Source of the DNA: Enterococcus raffinosus
Lineage (GTDB): Bacteria; Bacillota; Bacilli; Lactobacillales; Enterococcaceae
DNA: 58,408 nt
Direction: 5' to 3'
NCBI RefSeq assembly: GCF_018917525.1
Contig: NZ_JAHLOS010000030.1
Location: forward strand, 1-58,408
A program made the position numbers and the translations under genes. Below are positions 8,272 to 17,541 of the stretch, piece by piece (the stretch's first letter is position 1; each line of letters starts with the position of its first letter). The notes beneath the pieces were generated by a model, which saw nothing but the letters and a program-made list of their open reading frames with translations, was not told the origin of the DNA and searched no databases.

Positions 8272-9321
8272 ATGCCTAGTATAATTAAACGTGGTAACTC
8301 ATATAGAGCTCAGATCTCACTTTACAATCATGGTCAACATAAGAAATTGACAAAATCATTTAGCTCTAAAAAGGAAGCAACTCGTTGGGCTTTGGAAAAT
8401 GAATTGGAGAAAGGAAATGGAAAACAATTAGCAGAGCGTACAACAACATTTGCTGACTTCTTTGAAAACTGGATTCATATCATAAAGAAAAACGATGTAA
8501 AAGAAACGACTTTTCAAAATTATCAAAGGACTTCTCAAGTGGTGAAGAAATTATTTGGCGATATACAGTTAAAGGATTTGAACGATATTGTAGTACAACG
8601 AAAAATAGATAAGTATGCAGAAACTCATTCTCGTAAAACCACTCATGAGGTACTATTGAAAATCAAAACGGCATTACGTGATGCTTATGCTCGTGGCTAT
8701 CTTGCTACCGATTTTGCAAATTTAGTCAAAACACGAGGGAAAGTTTTAGATAAGAGAAACCGTGCACTTTCTATTACCGAATTAAAGAAACTGCGTACTT
8801 ATGTCATTAATCATCGAGAAAATGAGTTTAACATTCTTGTACTCCTTGCCTTAGAAACTGGCATGAGACGCGGAGAGCTTTTAGGTATACGTCCCGAAGA
8901 CCTCTTTGAATATGGTATCCATGTCAGACGTTCCCTTAGTCCAACTTCTGAAGATACCTCGTTAAAAACAAAAAATTCAAGACGAGATATTTCCATTAAT
9001 CAAGAAGTCTACGATATTCTAAAATCTGTCCCGATTAAAGATAATGGATATTTTTTTGATCCTGACGGCTTTCAACAATCTGCTAAGCTCGCCAGATTAC
9101 TGAAAAAACTAGATATTCCAAAAACTACCTTCCACGGCCTAAGAGATACTCATGCTTCTTTTCTATTTTCACAAGATATTGATATTGCCTATGTATCAAA
9201 ACGCTTAGGTCATATCAATATTCAAACAACGCAGAACTATTATCTTGAATTGATGCCAGAAAAAAAGCACCAGCAAGATGCTGATGCTTTAAACCTCTTA
9301 AATTCTTTGTCAAATTTATAA
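8272..9321 (+). CDS. int: Tyrosine recombinase (integrase) of the element
   Basis: The 349-aa integrase catalyses site-specific insertion at the rpsI 3' end. The N-terminal 60 residues look like the AP2-like arm-binding domain of Tn916-class integrases, followed by a SAM-like core-binding domain. The catalytic domain shows ETGMRRGEL (Arg about 199), HGLRDTH (His288, Arg291), LGH (about 314) and the nucleophile Tyr in QNYYLEL (about 323). The gene ends 55 bp from the att core, the usual arrangement. Arm-type repeats overlap or follow its stop codon. Confidence 0.93.
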   Translation: MPSIIKRGNSYRAQISLYNHGQHKKLTKSFSSKKEATRWALENELEKGNGKQLAERTTTFADFFENWIHIIKKNDVKETTFQNYQRTSQVVKKLFGDIQLKDLNDIVVQRKIDKYAETHSRKTTHEVLLKIKTALRDAYARGYLATDFANLVKTRGKVLDKRNRALSITELKKLRTYVINHRENEFNILVLLALETGMRRGELLGIRPEDLFEYGIHVRRSLSPTSEDTSLKTKNSRRDISINQEVYDILKSVPIKDNGYFFDPDGFQQSAKLARLLKKLDIPKTTFHGLRDTHASFLFSQDIDIAYVSKRLGHINIQTTQNYYLELMPEKKHQQDADALNLLNSLSNL

Positions 9322-9322
9322 T

Positions 9323-9341
9323 TTGAACCAACTTGAACCAA
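9323..9341. repeat. Integrase arm-type repeat pair, right end
   Basis: TTGAACCAA is repeated at 9323-9331 and 9333-9341, with the same 10-bp spacing and orientation as the left-end doublet. It lies 36 bp from the right att core. Confidence 0.65.
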
Positions 9342-9376
9342 AAAATTCTTGTAAACGTTGATACAATAAGGAATTG

Positions 9377-9391
9377 ATTAACGTTTTGAGA
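9377..9391. repeat. Right attachment repeat, inside the rpsI 3' end
   Basis: This 15-bp copy covers the rpsI stop codon and its last codons. Insertion therefore leaves the S9 protein sequence intact. Confidence 0.85.
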
Positions 9392-9770
9392 ACTGTGAAG
9401 CTTTACGTGCTTTCTTAAGACCTGGTTTTTTACGTTCAACCATACGTGAATCACGAGTAAGTAATCCAGCGCGTTTTAATGGTGCGCGGAAATCAGGATC
9501 TACTTCTAATAAAGCGCGTGAGATTCCGTGACGGATAGCGCCGGCTTGACCTGCGTAGCCTCCACCATTTACGTTTACAAATACATCATATGAACCAGCT
9601 GTTTCAGTAACACCAAATGGTTGGTTGATTACTAAACGTAGGTCAGCATGTGGGATATATTCTTCAACGTCTTTTTTATTTACAGTAATTTTACCAGTTC
9701 CTGGTACTAAACGTACGCGAGCAACTGCATTTTTACGACGGCCTGTGCCGCTATATTGAACTTGTGCCAA
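9378..9770 (-). CDS. rpsI: 30S ribosomal protein S9
   Basis: S9 is a small-subunit protein whose C-terminal tail reaches the P-site tRNA. The 130-aa length and the conserved C-terminus ending ASQFSKR are typical. The start is TTG at 9770, placed by an AGGAGGG ribosome binding site and the standard N-terminus [16 protein letters not shown]. It follows rplM by 15 bp in the usual rplM-rpsI operon. Its 3' end is the integration site of the adjacent mobile element, which separates the gene from its own terminator, now at 1585-1616. Confidence 0.97.
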   Translation of the reverse strand: MAQVQYSGTGRRKNAVARVRLVPGTGKITVNKKDVEEYIPHADLRLVINQPFGVTETAGSYDVFVNVNGGGYAGQAGAIRHGISRALLEVDPDFRAPLKRAGLLTRDSRMVERKKPGLKKARKASQFSKR

Positions 9771-9785
9771 TGAATTTCCCTCCTA

Positions 9786-10229
9786 TTAAATTAAGTTTGT
9801 GATGTCTAAGACTTTTGGTTGTTGTGCTGCATGTGGATGTTCTGCTCCACCGTAAACGTGAAGTTTCATGCCTTGAGCGCGACCTAAAGTGTTTTTAGGA
9901 AGCATACCTTTAACAGAAGTTTCGACCAAACGGCGAGAATTTTTAGCACGCATTTCGCCTGCTGAGATTGATTTCAATCCACCAGGGAAGTTTGAGTGAC
10001 GGTAGTAAATCTTGTCAGTTGCTTTCTTACCTGTCAATTTAACTTTATCTGCATTAATTACAATTACAAAATCACCAGTGTCAATATGTGGTGTGAATGT
10101 TGGTTTATTTTTTCCGCGTAGCATTGATGCAACAACTGTTGAAAGACGTCCTAAAGGAACATCAGTTGCGTCTACTACGTACCATTTGCGATCTACTTCG
10201 CCTGGCTTAGCCATATATGTTGTACGCAC
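9786..10229 (-). CDS. rplM: 50S ribosomal protein L13
   Basis: L13 is an early-assembling large-subunit protein. I place the start at a GTG at 10229, giving the usual [21 protein letters not shown] and 147 aa. The GGAGG at 10239-10243 fits this start. A longer in-frame extension upstream contains non-conserved residues and overlaps the leader. It is co-transcribed with rpsI. Confidence 0.97.
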   Translation of the reverse strand: MRTTYMAKPGEVDRKWYVVDATDVPLGRLSTVVASMLRGKNKPTFTPHIDTGDFVIVINADKVKLTGKKATDKIYYRHSNFPGGLKSISAGEMRAKNSRRLVETSVKGMLPKNTLGRAQGMKLHVYGGAEHPHAAQQPKVLDITNLI

Positions 10230-10309
10230 GTTTTTTTTCCTCCAATTTCGATTTCGAATGTTTGACAAACACTTGAGTTTCCGGGGCTCTTGTGGGGCAA
10301 ACAATACCA
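10230..10309 (-). promoter_or_regulatory. rplM 5' leader, probable L13-leader autoregulatory RNA
   Basis: About 80 nt lie between the predicted start site and rplM. L13 leader RNAs controlling rplM-rpsI are known in Firmicutes. Position and length fit, but I did not fold or match it to the family model. Confidence 0.45.
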
Positions 10310-10315
10310 TTTACC

Positions 10316-10344
10316 ATAATACTTGCAAAGCCTTGCCATGTCAA
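10316..10344 (-). promoter_or_regulatory. rplM-rpsI promoter
   Basis: The minus strand carries TTGACA (10344-10339), a 17-bp spacer and TATTAT (10321-10316), which is close to consensus. Confidence 0.8.
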
Positions 10345-10461
10345 TGTTTTTCTCTTTGAAAACGCAAAATATTTTCATTTTCTCTAACTTCTTCTACTAT
10401 ACATATTCGTCTCTTTTATACAGGTCAAAATGAATAAAGAAACGTATTTCTAAAAATATTT

Positions 10462-10512
10462 TGCATAAATATTTAAAAAGTGCTTGCTTTTTGTATTTTA
10501 CGATGCTAATAT
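10462..10512 (+). promoter_or_regulatory. argG promoter with ARG-box-like site
   Basis: TTGCTT (10484-10489), 17 bp and TAATAT (10507-10512) form the promoter. TGCATAAATATTTA at 10462-10475 resembles the ArgR/AhrC ARG box and lies just upstream of the -35, suggesting arginine-dependent control. Confidence 0.6.
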
Positions 10513-10566
10513 GGCTTCAACACATTAATTAGAATTTAATGAAAAAGCGATAAGGGAGCAATCAGG

Positions 10567-11778
10567 ATGAAAGAAAAAGTAATTTTAGCATACTCAGGTG
10601 GTTTAGATACTTCGGTTTCAATCAAATGGCTTGTCGACGAAGGTTATGACGTGATTGCCTGCTGTTTGGACATTGGCGAAGGTCGCGACACCGAATTTAT
10701 TAAAAATAAAGCATTGCAAGTTGGAGCAACAGAATCCTATGCAATTGATGCCCGTGAGGAGTTCTCACAAGATTTTGTTTTAGTCGCATTGCAAGGCAAT
10801 ACATACTATGAGAATTCTTACCCATTAGTTTCCGCTTTGTCTCGTCCGTTGATTTCAAAGAAATTAGTTGAACTGGCTCATCAAACAGGCGCAACAACGA
10901 TTGCTCACGGATGTACCGGTAAGGGAAATGACCAAGTTCGTTTTGAAGTATCCATCGCTGCTCTTGATCCGAACTTGAAGATCATTGCACCGGTTCGTGA
11001 ATGGAAATGGTCCCGGGAAGAAGAAATCAACTATGCCGCTGAAAAAGGGGTGCCGATTCCTGCTGATTTGGACAATCCTTACTCGATTGACCAAAACTTA
11101 TGGGGACGTGCCTGCGAATGCGGCATCTTGGAAGATCCTTGGGCAACTCCGCCAGCAGGTGCCTATGCGATTACTGCTGAATTAGAAGATACACCAGATA
11201 AGCCAACAATCGTTGAGATTACGTTTGAAAAAGGGGTACCAACTGCATTAGATGGAGAAGAATTATCATTAGCTAAATTGATCATGAAACTAAATACCAT
11301 CGCAGGCGTACATGGCATTGGCAGAATTGACCATATTGAAAATCGTCTGGTTGGGATCAAATCACGGGAAGTATATGAATGCCCAGGTGCAGAAGTATTG
11401 ATGAAGGCCCACAAAGAATTAGAAGATTTAGTATTTGTTCGTGAGATGGCGCATTTCAAACCAGTTATCGAACAGCAACTATGTCAAATGATCTATGATG
11501 GTCTATGGTTCAATCCAACGATGGATGCCTTAATCGCATTCTTGAAGCAATCACAAGAAGTCGTAAACGGCGTATTACGTGTGAAATTATTCAAAGGCAA
11601 TGTGATTGTTGAAGGACGTAAATCTGACAACAGCTTATATAACGAAAACTTGGCGACTTACACATCTGCCGATACGTTCGATCAAGATGCAGCAATTGGC
11701 TTCATTAAATTATGGGGCTTACCAACCAAGGTAAACGCTGAGGTCCAAACCGGAAACAAGCAGACCACTGTACAATAA
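10567..11778 (+). CDS. argG: Argininosuccinate synthase
   Basis: This enzyme joins citrulline and aspartate with ATP to give argininosuccinate in arginine biosynthesis. The 403-aa protein carries the ATP-pyrophosphatase loop SGGLDTS at residues 10-16 and the conserved [14 protein letters not shown] segment. An AGGGAG ribosome binding site precedes the ATG. argH follows on the same strand after an unusually long (395 bp) structured spacer ending in a terminator, so the two genes may not be simply co-transcribed. Confidence 0.97.
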   Translation: MKEKVILAYSGGLDTSVSIKWLVDEGYDVIACCLDIGEGRDTEFIKNKALQVGATESYAIDAREEFSQDFVLVALQGNTYYENSYPLVSALSRPLISKKLVELAHQTGATTIAHGCTGKGNDQVRFEVSIAALDPNLKIIAPVREWKWSREEEINYAAEKGVPIPADLDNPYSIDQNLWGRACECGILEDPWATPPAGAYAITAELEDTPDKPTIVEITFEKGVPTALDGEELSLAKLIMKLNTIAGVHGIGRIDHIENRLVGIKSREVYECPGAEVLMKAHKELEDLVFVREMAHFKPVIEQQLCQMIYDGLWFNPTMDALIAFLKQSQEVVNGVLRVKLFKGNVIVEGRKSDNSLYNENLATYTSADTFDQDAAIGFIKLWGLPTKVNAEVQTGNKQTTVQ

Positions 11779-12112
11779 GAAAAATTTAAAATCATGAAAG
11801 TGCAAGAGAAACCAGATGTGAGGCGGCTTTTACTTGCCGGTAAATAAGGCCGTCCGGTTTCACATCTTGCCATTGCTCTTAGGAGAGTTTCTTTTCCGGT
11901 CAGGAAATAAGGAAACCAGCAATGTTTTCATCCTGAGGTATCTGAAAAGATGCCTCCTCCCTAGACTAAAAGCTACGCAGGCTCGTCCAGTTCTCAAGCA
12001 ATAAGATAAAAATTTTGATAAATCGCTTTTCAGATTTCTCAAAATTTTCTCTTATTGTCGAAGAGAGCTAGCCTGTATGCTAGAAAAAGAAAAGCGCGAG
12101 ATATGCGCTGGA
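11779..12112 (+). promoter_or_regulatory. Structured argG-argH spacer, candidate cis-regulatory RNA
   Basis: Consecutive inverted repeats fill this gap. They are AGATGTGA/TCACATCT (11814-11867), GTTTC...GAAAC (11887-11916), TTTTCA/TGAAAA (11925-11948), a long imperfect stem CAATAAG...CTTATTG (11999-12057), CTAGC/GCTAG (about 12068-12082) and AGCGC/GCGCT (about 12093-12109). No T-box consensus or known riboswitch motif was recognised. A 17-codon ORF at about 11794 with adjacent AGG-CGG arginine codons lacks a ribosome binding site. Confidence 0.45.
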
Positions 12113-12139
12113 AAAAGACCGTTGCGACGGTCTTTTTTG
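12113..12139 (+). terminator. Rho-independent terminator just before argH
   Basis: AAAAGACCGT / ACGGTCTTTT with a 4-nt loop and a T-run ends 35 nt before the argH ATG. Expression of argH must involve read-through or a regulated choice. No obvious promoter lies between the terminator and argH. Confidence 0.85.
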
Positions 12140-12173
12140 TTAAAAATTCATAGACAAAAGTGAGGATAAAACA

Positions 12174-13544
12174 ATGGCAAAATTATGGGGCGGACGTTTT
12201 GATGGAAAAAACGAAGCGTGGATCGATGCGTTTGGTGCTTCGATTCCCTTTGACCAACAATTAGCAACGCAAGATATTACCGGCAGCTTAGCACATGTCA
12301 AAATGCTCGGCGAAACAGGCATCATCACAAAAGAAGAAGCACAGCAAATTACCGCTGGTCTAAAAATACTAGCAGAAAAAGCCGCGAAGGATGAATTGAC
12401 CTTTACGATTGAAAATGAAGACATTCATTTAAACTTGGAAAAAATGCTCCACGATGAGATTGGACCTGTTGCTGGCAAACTTCACACTGCCCGTAGTCGA
12501 AACGATCAGGTTGCGACAGACATGCATTTATATTTGAAGGAACATCTAACTGAGATTATTGAGAAAGTCCACCATTTCAGAGCGGTCTTAGTTAATAAAG
12601 CTGAAGAGCATGTCGAGACGATCATGCCCGGCTACACTCACCTGCAACATGCACAGCCAATTTCTTTTGGGCATCACTTAATGGCCTATTACGGCATGCT
12701 GACACGTGACCAAGCGCGTTTGGAGGAAAGTATGAAGCGCGTGGATATCTCGCCGTTAGGATGTGCAGCTTTAGCTGGTACGACATTCCCAATTGATCGT
12801 CAAATGACCGCGGATGAGTTAGGCTTCAATGATCTATATATGAATAGTCTCGATGGTGTTAGTGATCGCGACTTTATTTTAGAATTTTTAAGCAATAGTT
12901 CGATTTTAATGATGCACCTTTCCCGTTTTTGTGAGGAAATCATTTTATGGTGTAGCCATGAATTCAAATTTGTCGAACTGACGGATACCTTTTCAACGGG
13001 CAGCTCGATCATGCCTCAAAAGAAAAATCCCGATATGGCGGAATTAATACGCGGCAAATCAGGACGGGTGTTTGGTGATTTAGTTGGCTTGCTGACCGTA
13101 ATTAAAGGCTTGCCGCTAGCCTATAATAAAGACCTGCAAGAAGATAAAGAAGGCATGTTTGACACGGTCCACACCGTAGCGACAAGCTTAGATATCATGG
13201 CTGGGATGATCGATACAATGTCCGTCAACCCTCAAATCATGCACGACGCGACAGAAAAAGATTTTTCAAATGCGACGGAATTAGCGGATTATTTAGCGAC
13301 AAAAGGCATTCCTTTCCGCCAAGCACACGAAATTGTTGGAAAACTTGTATTGGAGTGTACGCAAAAAGGCATCTACCTGCAAGACGTCCCATTAGAAGAA
13401 TATCAAGCCATCAATCCGGTGATCGAAGAAGATATCTATGATACGCTATCTTCGAAAACCGCCGTGACTCGCCGTCATTCATTAGGCGGAACCGGCTTTG
13501 ATCAAGTCAGAAAGCAAATTGAACTAGCAAAAACAGCCTTATAA
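12174..13544 (+). CDS. argH: Argininosuccinate lyase
   Basis: This enzyme cleaves argininosuccinate to arginine and fumarate, the last step of the pathway. The 456-aa fumarase/aspartase-superfamily protein has the signature [11 protein letters not shown] at about residues 276-286 (mobile loop with the catalytic Ser) and the conserved [12 protein letters not shown] and [10 protein letters not shown] segments. A TGAGG ribosome binding site precedes the ATG. A terminator follows at once. Confidence 0.97.
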   Translation: MAKLWGGRFDGKNEAWIDAFGASIPFDQQLATQDITGSLAHVKMLGETGIITKEEAQQITAGLKILAEKAAKDELTFTIENEDIHLNLEKMLHDEIGPVAGKLHTARSRNDQVATDMHLYLKEHLTEIIEKVHHFRAVLVNKAEEHVETIMPGYTHLQHAQPISFGHHLMAYYGMLTRDQARLEESMKRVDISPLGCAALAGTTFPIDRQMTADELGFNDLYMNSLDGVSDRDFILEFLSNSSILMMHLSRFCEEIILWCSHEFKFVELTDTFSTGSSIMPQKKNPDMAELIRGKSGRVFGDLVGLLTVIKGLPLAYNKDLQEDKEGMFDTVHTVATSLDIMAGMIDTMSVNPQIMHDATEKDFSNATELADYLATKGIPFRQAHEIVGKLVLECTQKGIYLQDVPLEEYQAINPVIEEDIYDTLSSKTAVTRRHSLGGTGFDQVRKQIELAKTAL

Positions 13545-13550
13545 CATGCC

Positions 13551-13581
13551 AAAAGGACTATCCGCATTGGATAGTCCTTTT
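13551..13581. terminator. Bidirectional terminator between argH and lacD
   Basis: A perfect 13-bp stem (AAAAGGACTATCC / GGATAGTCCTTTT) with a 5-nt loop serves the convergent argH and lacD transcripts. Confidence 0.9.
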
Positions 13582-13583
13582 GC

Positions 13584-14558
13584 TTATGCCTTTGTATAAA
13601 CCGAGGTTGCAGTTTCTTTTAAAACAGCATTTAATTCTATGATATTTTGTCTTCCTTGTTCGGACAGCCAAGTAATTGCTTTTTCTTCGCTTTCTTTCAC
13701 AAATGGTTCGACACCATTCGCCCAAGTTGCTCGGCCGCATAATACACCATTAAAGGTTGAATCGGACTGCTTCGCAAAACGTAACGTTTCTTGGAACAAT
13801 TCGGCACTGACACCAGCGCTCAAGAAAATGAATGGCAACTCGGTTGCATCTGATTGCTCTTTAAAATACGCTGCTGCTTCTGCTTGTGTATAGCAGACAG
13901 TTTCGCCGAAGCCTTCAACAAAATTCATATTTACCGGTACTTCTACTTTCAACACATCGACCTGATAGCGCTCCTGTGAAAATTCCTGCATCGCACCAAT
14001 CACCTTACGTGGTTTTACTTGCGCATACTCCAATGACGTCGCATCCGAAATCACTGCGTCATAAGAAACAATCTCCAAGAAAAACGGAAGATCTTCTGCC
14101 GTACATTCTGAGCCGATTCGTTCCATGTACGCACGTTTTTGTTCATTGATCGCTTCTGGTTCATCCACATCATAATAAAGTAAGAACTTACAAGCATCCG
14201 CCCCAGCTTCTTTCAAACGTTTCACGGACCAATCATTCAATACATCAGGTAAACGTCCCGGTGTTGTCGCATCATAACCAGTTTTTTCATAAGCCAGCAG
14301 CAACCCGCAATCGGCGTCGCGCACCCCTGCTGCTGGCAACCCATATTCCGGATCCAACAAGATCGCCGAAGCATAAGGCGTGAGCTGTTGAGAAACCAAC
14401 TCTTTGAATTTGATTACATCATCCGTTGTTGCTTCCTTATATTTACCGATCATTTTCTTCAAAGCGCCCCGCTGATCAATCGCCAAAGCCCCGATAACAC
14501 CATTCTCATTCGTTAACTGATCAAGATATTTTTTCTTTTCTGCACTGATTGTCTTCAT
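13584..14558 (-). CDS. lacD: Tagatose 1,6-bisphosphate aldolase
   Basis: This class I aldolase splits tagatose 1,6-bisphosphate (and related ketohexose bisphosphates) into dihydroxyacetone phosphate and glyceraldehyde 3-phosphate. The 324-aa length is standard for LacD. Lys204 in DVLKVEVP is the expected Schiff-base lysine. It is the last gene of a four-gene operon, and its ATG overlaps the stop of the PTS IIA gene. No lacA/lacB or lactose genes are nearby, so here it more likely serves a tagatose-type sugar entering through the fructose-family PTS. Confidence 0.92.
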   Translation of the reverse strand: MKTISAEKKKYLDQLTNENGVIGALAIDQRGALKKMIGKYKEATTDDVIKFKELVSQQLTPYASAILLDPEYGLPAAGVRDADCGLLLAYEKTGYDATTPGRLPDVLNDWSVKRLKEAGADACKFLLYYDVDEPEAINEQKRAYMERIGSECTAEDLPFFLEIVSYDAVISDATSLEYAQVKPRKVIGAMQEFSQERYQVDVLKVEVPVNMNFVEGFGETVCYTQAEAAAYFKEQSDATELPFIFLSAGVSAELFQETLRFAKQSDSTFNGVLCGRATWANGVEPFVKESEEKAITWLSEQGRQNIIELNAVLKETATSVYTKA

Positions 14559-15013
14559 TCATTTTCACCTATTTTTTCATTTAGTAGTGTCGCGATTTCC
14601 GTTTTTGTTTGCGCGCCTTTTAGTTTTTCAGTCACTTCACTGCGCATCAGTAGTCGCGCGACCGCAGATAATAATTTCAAGTGAGTGGTTCCCGCTTCTG
14701 AATCAGGAATAAATAGCGCAATGACAAAATCAATCAATTGTCCATCTAAACTATTCCATTCGATTCCTTGATCTAAGGTAACAATGAGAATACTTGGCTC
14801 ACTGATTGACTGGTCTTTAGCATGTGGAATGGCAAAGCCGTCCATCATTCCGGTAGTTCCTTCGTTCTCTCTTTCCACCAGTCTTTGATAAACGTGCTTC
14901 TCATCTGCTGAGATCCCCGTCTCTACCGCTTGCTTGGCTAAAAATTCAAAGACTTCTTTTTGTGTCGTCAAAGTCTGATCTAAAAATATTTTCTCTTCTT
15001 GAATGATTCCCAT
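14555..15013 (-). CDS. PTS fructose-family EIIA component
   Basis: This cytoplasmic phosphocarrier receives phosphate from HPr and passes it to the EIIB domain. The 152-aa protein matches the PTS EIIA-2 (fructose/mannitol) fold, with active-site His64 in [10 protein letters not shown]. It lies 11 bp after the EIIBC gene and overlaps lacD by the ATGA motif, indicating translational coupling. Confidence 0.92.
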   Translation of the reverse strand: MGIIQEEKIFLDQTLTTQKEVFEFLAKQAVETGISADEKHVYQRLVERENEGTTGMMDGFAIPHAKDQSISEPSILIVTLDQGIEWNSLDGQLIDFVIALFIPDSEAGTTHLKLLSAVARLLMRSEVTEKLKGAQTKTEIATLLNEKIGENE

Positions 15014-15024
15014 TACGTACTCCT

Positions 15025-16464
15025 TTACTTAGCCACTGCTGATTTTTCTACCTGTTCTGCCGCTTGCTTTTCTTTTTTTGCTACACTGCTCTTTTGGATC
15101 AGGCCTAAGATCACACCACCGACAAGCGCACCAATCAAAATCGAAGCAACCCATTGAATTTTCCCTGTAACAACTGGTAATACTAAAAATCCGCCATGAG
15201 GTGCTGGTACCTGAACGCCGAACATATAGGTAAGAACAGCCGCAATTGAAGAACCCAACATCATTGTCGGCAACACACGAATCGGATCTTTTGCGGCAAA
15301 TGGAATTGCGCCCTCAGTAATGTGCGTAGAGCCTAAGATAAAGTTAACTAATCCGGCATTACGATCATTTGTATCAAAATATTTTCCAAAGAATAATGTC
15401 GCAAAGCCTGTAATCAACGGTGGTGCGATACAAGCGGCTGACACACCGGCCATGAACGTCGTATTGCCTTGCGCTAATAACGCCGTTCCCGTAACATATG
15501 CTGCTTTATTAACCGGTCCCCCCATATCAAAGGCACTCATACAGCCGACGATTACACCAAGAATTAACGGATTAGAATTTTCAAAGCCTGCTAAGAAGCT
15601 CATCATCCCTTCATTGACAGCTTTCATTGGATCAGCTAATAGCGACATGATGATGCCAATCACGGCAACCCCAATGACCGGATACAAGAAAATCGCTTTT
15701 AAGCCATCCAATTGCTTTGGTAAGCCTGCCATCACTTTTTGCAAAAGTAAGATTAAGTAACCAGCAAGAAAACCTGCCAGAATTCCGCCTAGGAACCCGG
15801 TCCCGCCATTAGTTGCAACAATTCCACCGACAAAACCGACTACTAATCCCGGACGTTTAGCGATTCCTTCCGCGATATAAGCTGCCAAGACGGGAACCAT
15901 CATGCCCATCGCTGCATCACCGACACTTTTCAGCATCGCGGCCGTCGCATTGTATTGTGCATTCTCTGGATCAAAGGAATAAATTCCCCAAACAGCAAAT
16001 GAGATTGCAATCAACACACCACCCGCTACTACAAACGGCAGCATATGGGAAACACCATTCATCAAATTTTTATAAATGCTACGCCCAAAACTCGTGTTGT
16101 TTCCCGTCTCTTCTTCTAAAGCGTCCACTGCTTTATTCTCAGCCGCTACTGAGCCTTTTCCAGCCAATGCATCATCAATTAAACGTTCTGCATCCTTGAT
16201 TCCGGTGCTGACCGATACATCAATAATTCGTTTTCCGGCAAATCGTTCTGGATGAACATCCTTATCTGCTGCGATAATAACCGCATCTGCATGCTTGATT
16301 TCTTCAGCGGTCAGTTCATTTTCGATCCCGATCTGACCATGGGTCTCGACTTTGATGGTCACGCCTTTTTTCTTAGCCGCTTGTTCCAGTGCTTCTTGTG
16401 CCATATACGTGTGAGCAATACCTGTCGGGCAGCCTGTTGCTGCAATTAATTGATAATTTCCCAT
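15025..16464 (-). CDS. PTS fructose-family EIIBC permease
   Basis: This membrane permease imports and phosphorylates a ketohexose. The 479-aa protein starts with an EIIB-fructose domain with phosphocysteine Cys12 in ATGCPTGIAHTYMA. A linker and an EIIC domain with multiple membrane segments from about residue 130 follow. The EIIA is a separate gene. Its start overlaps the kinase gene upstream by 19 bp. With the kinase and LacD the likely route is sugar to sugar 1-phosphate to 1,6-bisphosphate to trioses. Tagatose is the favoured substrate by inference, with fructose as the alternative. Confidence 0.92.
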   Translation of the reverse strand: MGNYQLIAATGCPTGIAHTYMAQEALEQAAKKKGVTIKVETHGQIGIENELTAEEIKHADAVIIAADKDVHPERFAGKRIIDVSVSTGIKDAERLIDDALAGKGSVAAENKAVDALEEETGNNTSFGRSIYKNLMNGVSHMLPFVVAGGVLIAISFAVWGIYSFDPENAQYNATAAMLKSVGDAAMGMMVPVLAAYIAEGIAKRPGLVVGFVGGIVATNGGTGFLGGILAGFLAGYLILLLQKVMAGLPKQLDGLKAIFLYPVIGVAVIGIIMSLLADPMKAVNEGMMSFLAGFENSNPLILGVIVGCMSAFDMGGPVNKAAYVTGTALLAQGNTTFMAGVSAACIAPPLITGFATLFFGKYFDTNDRNAGLVNFILGSTHITEGAIPFAAKDPIRVLPTMMLGSSIAAVLTYMFGVQVPAPHGGFLVLPVVTGKIQWVASILIGALVGGVILGLIQKSSVAKKEKQAAEQVEKSAVAK

Positions 16465-17396
16465 GTTTTTAACCCCTCTTCTTTGATTTCAATTTGTTTA
16501 CTTAATTCTTCAACATCCGAAAAATCAGTCAGTCCCTTGCGAAATGCAGTAGAACTTCCTGCGGCTAAACTTTTGCGTAACGTCTCTTCCAACGGCTGCT
16601 TTGTTAAATAGCCAGCCAAAAAGGTTCCTAATAATGTATCTCCGGCACAGGCCGTGTTGACTACTTTACCCTTTGGCGAATTCCCCCGAAGGATCTTCTC
16701 TTGTGTGAAAAGAATCGCTCCCTCGCCACCCAGAGATAACAGCACATTTTGCGCGCCAGCCTCTAACAATTGCTGCCCATAGAATAAATAGGCTTCTTCT
16801 GAATCAATAATTTCACCAAACCATGAAGCCAACTCTTCTTCGTTGGGCTTCAACAGAAACGGACGATAAGGCAGACAGTTCATCACTTCTTGGTAGCTGC
16901 TGTCGATGATCAATTGGATTCCCCGTTCTTCACAGATTCGACTAATCTCAACTAGAATCGCTGGTTCCACCCCTCGCGGCAGACTTCCCGAAATACAGAG
17001 ATAATCTTCAGCCTCCAGGGCTTTGATTTGACCCAAAAAGGCTTCGACTTTTTCCTGCGGTATCTCTGGACCTTGATTGACTAATTTGTATTCCTCCTTT
17101 GTTTGATTGACTTGAGTAAACACATTGATTCGGGTCATTCCAGGAACTTCAATAAAATCAGTGCTGATTTCCTTTTCCTGTAAATAATCTTCTATATAGT
17201 TCCCAGTAAACCCAGCACGAAAACCTAGTGCAGTCGTATCAACCCCCAGCATTTTTAGGATCAATGAAACATTGACTCCTTTTCCATTGGCTTGGATATC
17301 ATCATCCTTCGTTCGGTTTACAGTAAAAGGCTCCATAGTATCCGTTTCAATAAATAGGTCAATAGCTAAATTCAAGGTACAAGTGTATATGGACAT
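16446..17396 (-). CDS. PfkB-family hexose-phosphate kinase (1-phosphofructokinase / tagatose-phosphate kinase type)
   Basis: This kinase phosphorylates a ketohexose phosphate to the 1,6-bisphosphate. The 316-aa PfkB-family protein has the GKGVNVS signature at residues 38-44 and the anion-hole/catalytic motif TACAGDTLLGTF near residue 250. It is first in the operon with the fructose-type PTS and LacD. FruK and LacC are close relatives, so the substrate (fructose 1-phosphate, tagatose 1-phosphate or tagatose 6-phosphate) cannot be decided from sequence. The LacD partner favours a tagatose phosphate. Confidence 0.85.
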   Translation of the reverse strand: MSIYTCTLNLAIDLFIETDTMEPFTVNRTKDDDIQANGKGVNVSLILKMLGVDTTALGFRAGFTGNYIEDYLQEKEISTDFIEVPGMTRINVFTQVNQTKEEYKLVNQGPEIPQEKVEAFLGQIKALEAEDYLCISGSLPRGVEPAILVEISRICEERGIQLIIDSSYQEVMNCLPYRPFLLKPNEEELASWFGEIIDSEEAYLFYGQQLLEAGAQNVLLSLGGEGAILFTQEKILRGNSPKGKVVNTACAGDTLLGTFLAGYLTKQPLEETLRKSLAAGSSTAFRKGLTDFSDVEELSKQIEIKEEGLKTWEIIN

Positions 17397-17438
17397 AAGT
17401 GACGACCTCCTTGATCTTATTATGGGACAACTAGCACC

Positions 17439-17483
17439 GAAAAGGTTTTCACATTCAACCTGAATTCCTGAAAAGCTTTACAT
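17439..17483. promoter_or_regulatory. Paired operator candidates in the PTS operon / rpiR divergent region
   Basis: GAAAAGGTTTTCACAT (17439-17454) and GAAAAGCTTTACAT (17470-17483) are near copies 31 bp apart (about three helical turns) between the divergent genes. The first core is a perfect palindrome. They are likely binding sites of the RpiR-type regulator. Confidence 0.55.
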
Positions 17484-17541
17484 CTTTTAATTACTCGTGA
17501 TACCTTTAACTCGTGAAAAGCGAAAGAAGGTTAGTGAAATA

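Larger units (their letters stand above)
1635..9391. mobile_element. Integrative mobilizable element inserted in the 3' end of rpsI (about 7.8 kb)
   Basis: The element is bounded by a 15-bp direct repeat, ATTAACGTTTTGAGA, at 1635-1649 and 9377-9391. The right copy is the true 3' end of rpsI, and the left copy lies beside a terminator that fits rpsI. Inside are a tyrosine integrase, a small excisionase, a MobT-type relaxase, an XRE repressor with divergent promoter, and a predicted oriT. Cargo is arsC and cadCA. There is no coupling protein or type IV secretion gene inside, so the element would need a helper conjugative element. That makes it an integrative mobilizable element rather than an ICE. 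Confidence 0.85.

Noticed and set aside
11779-12112. T-box or arginine leader peptide before argH
   Set aside because: No T-box sequence. The 17-codon ORF with AGG-CGG at about 11794 has no ribosome binding site, so it is noted only as weak context.
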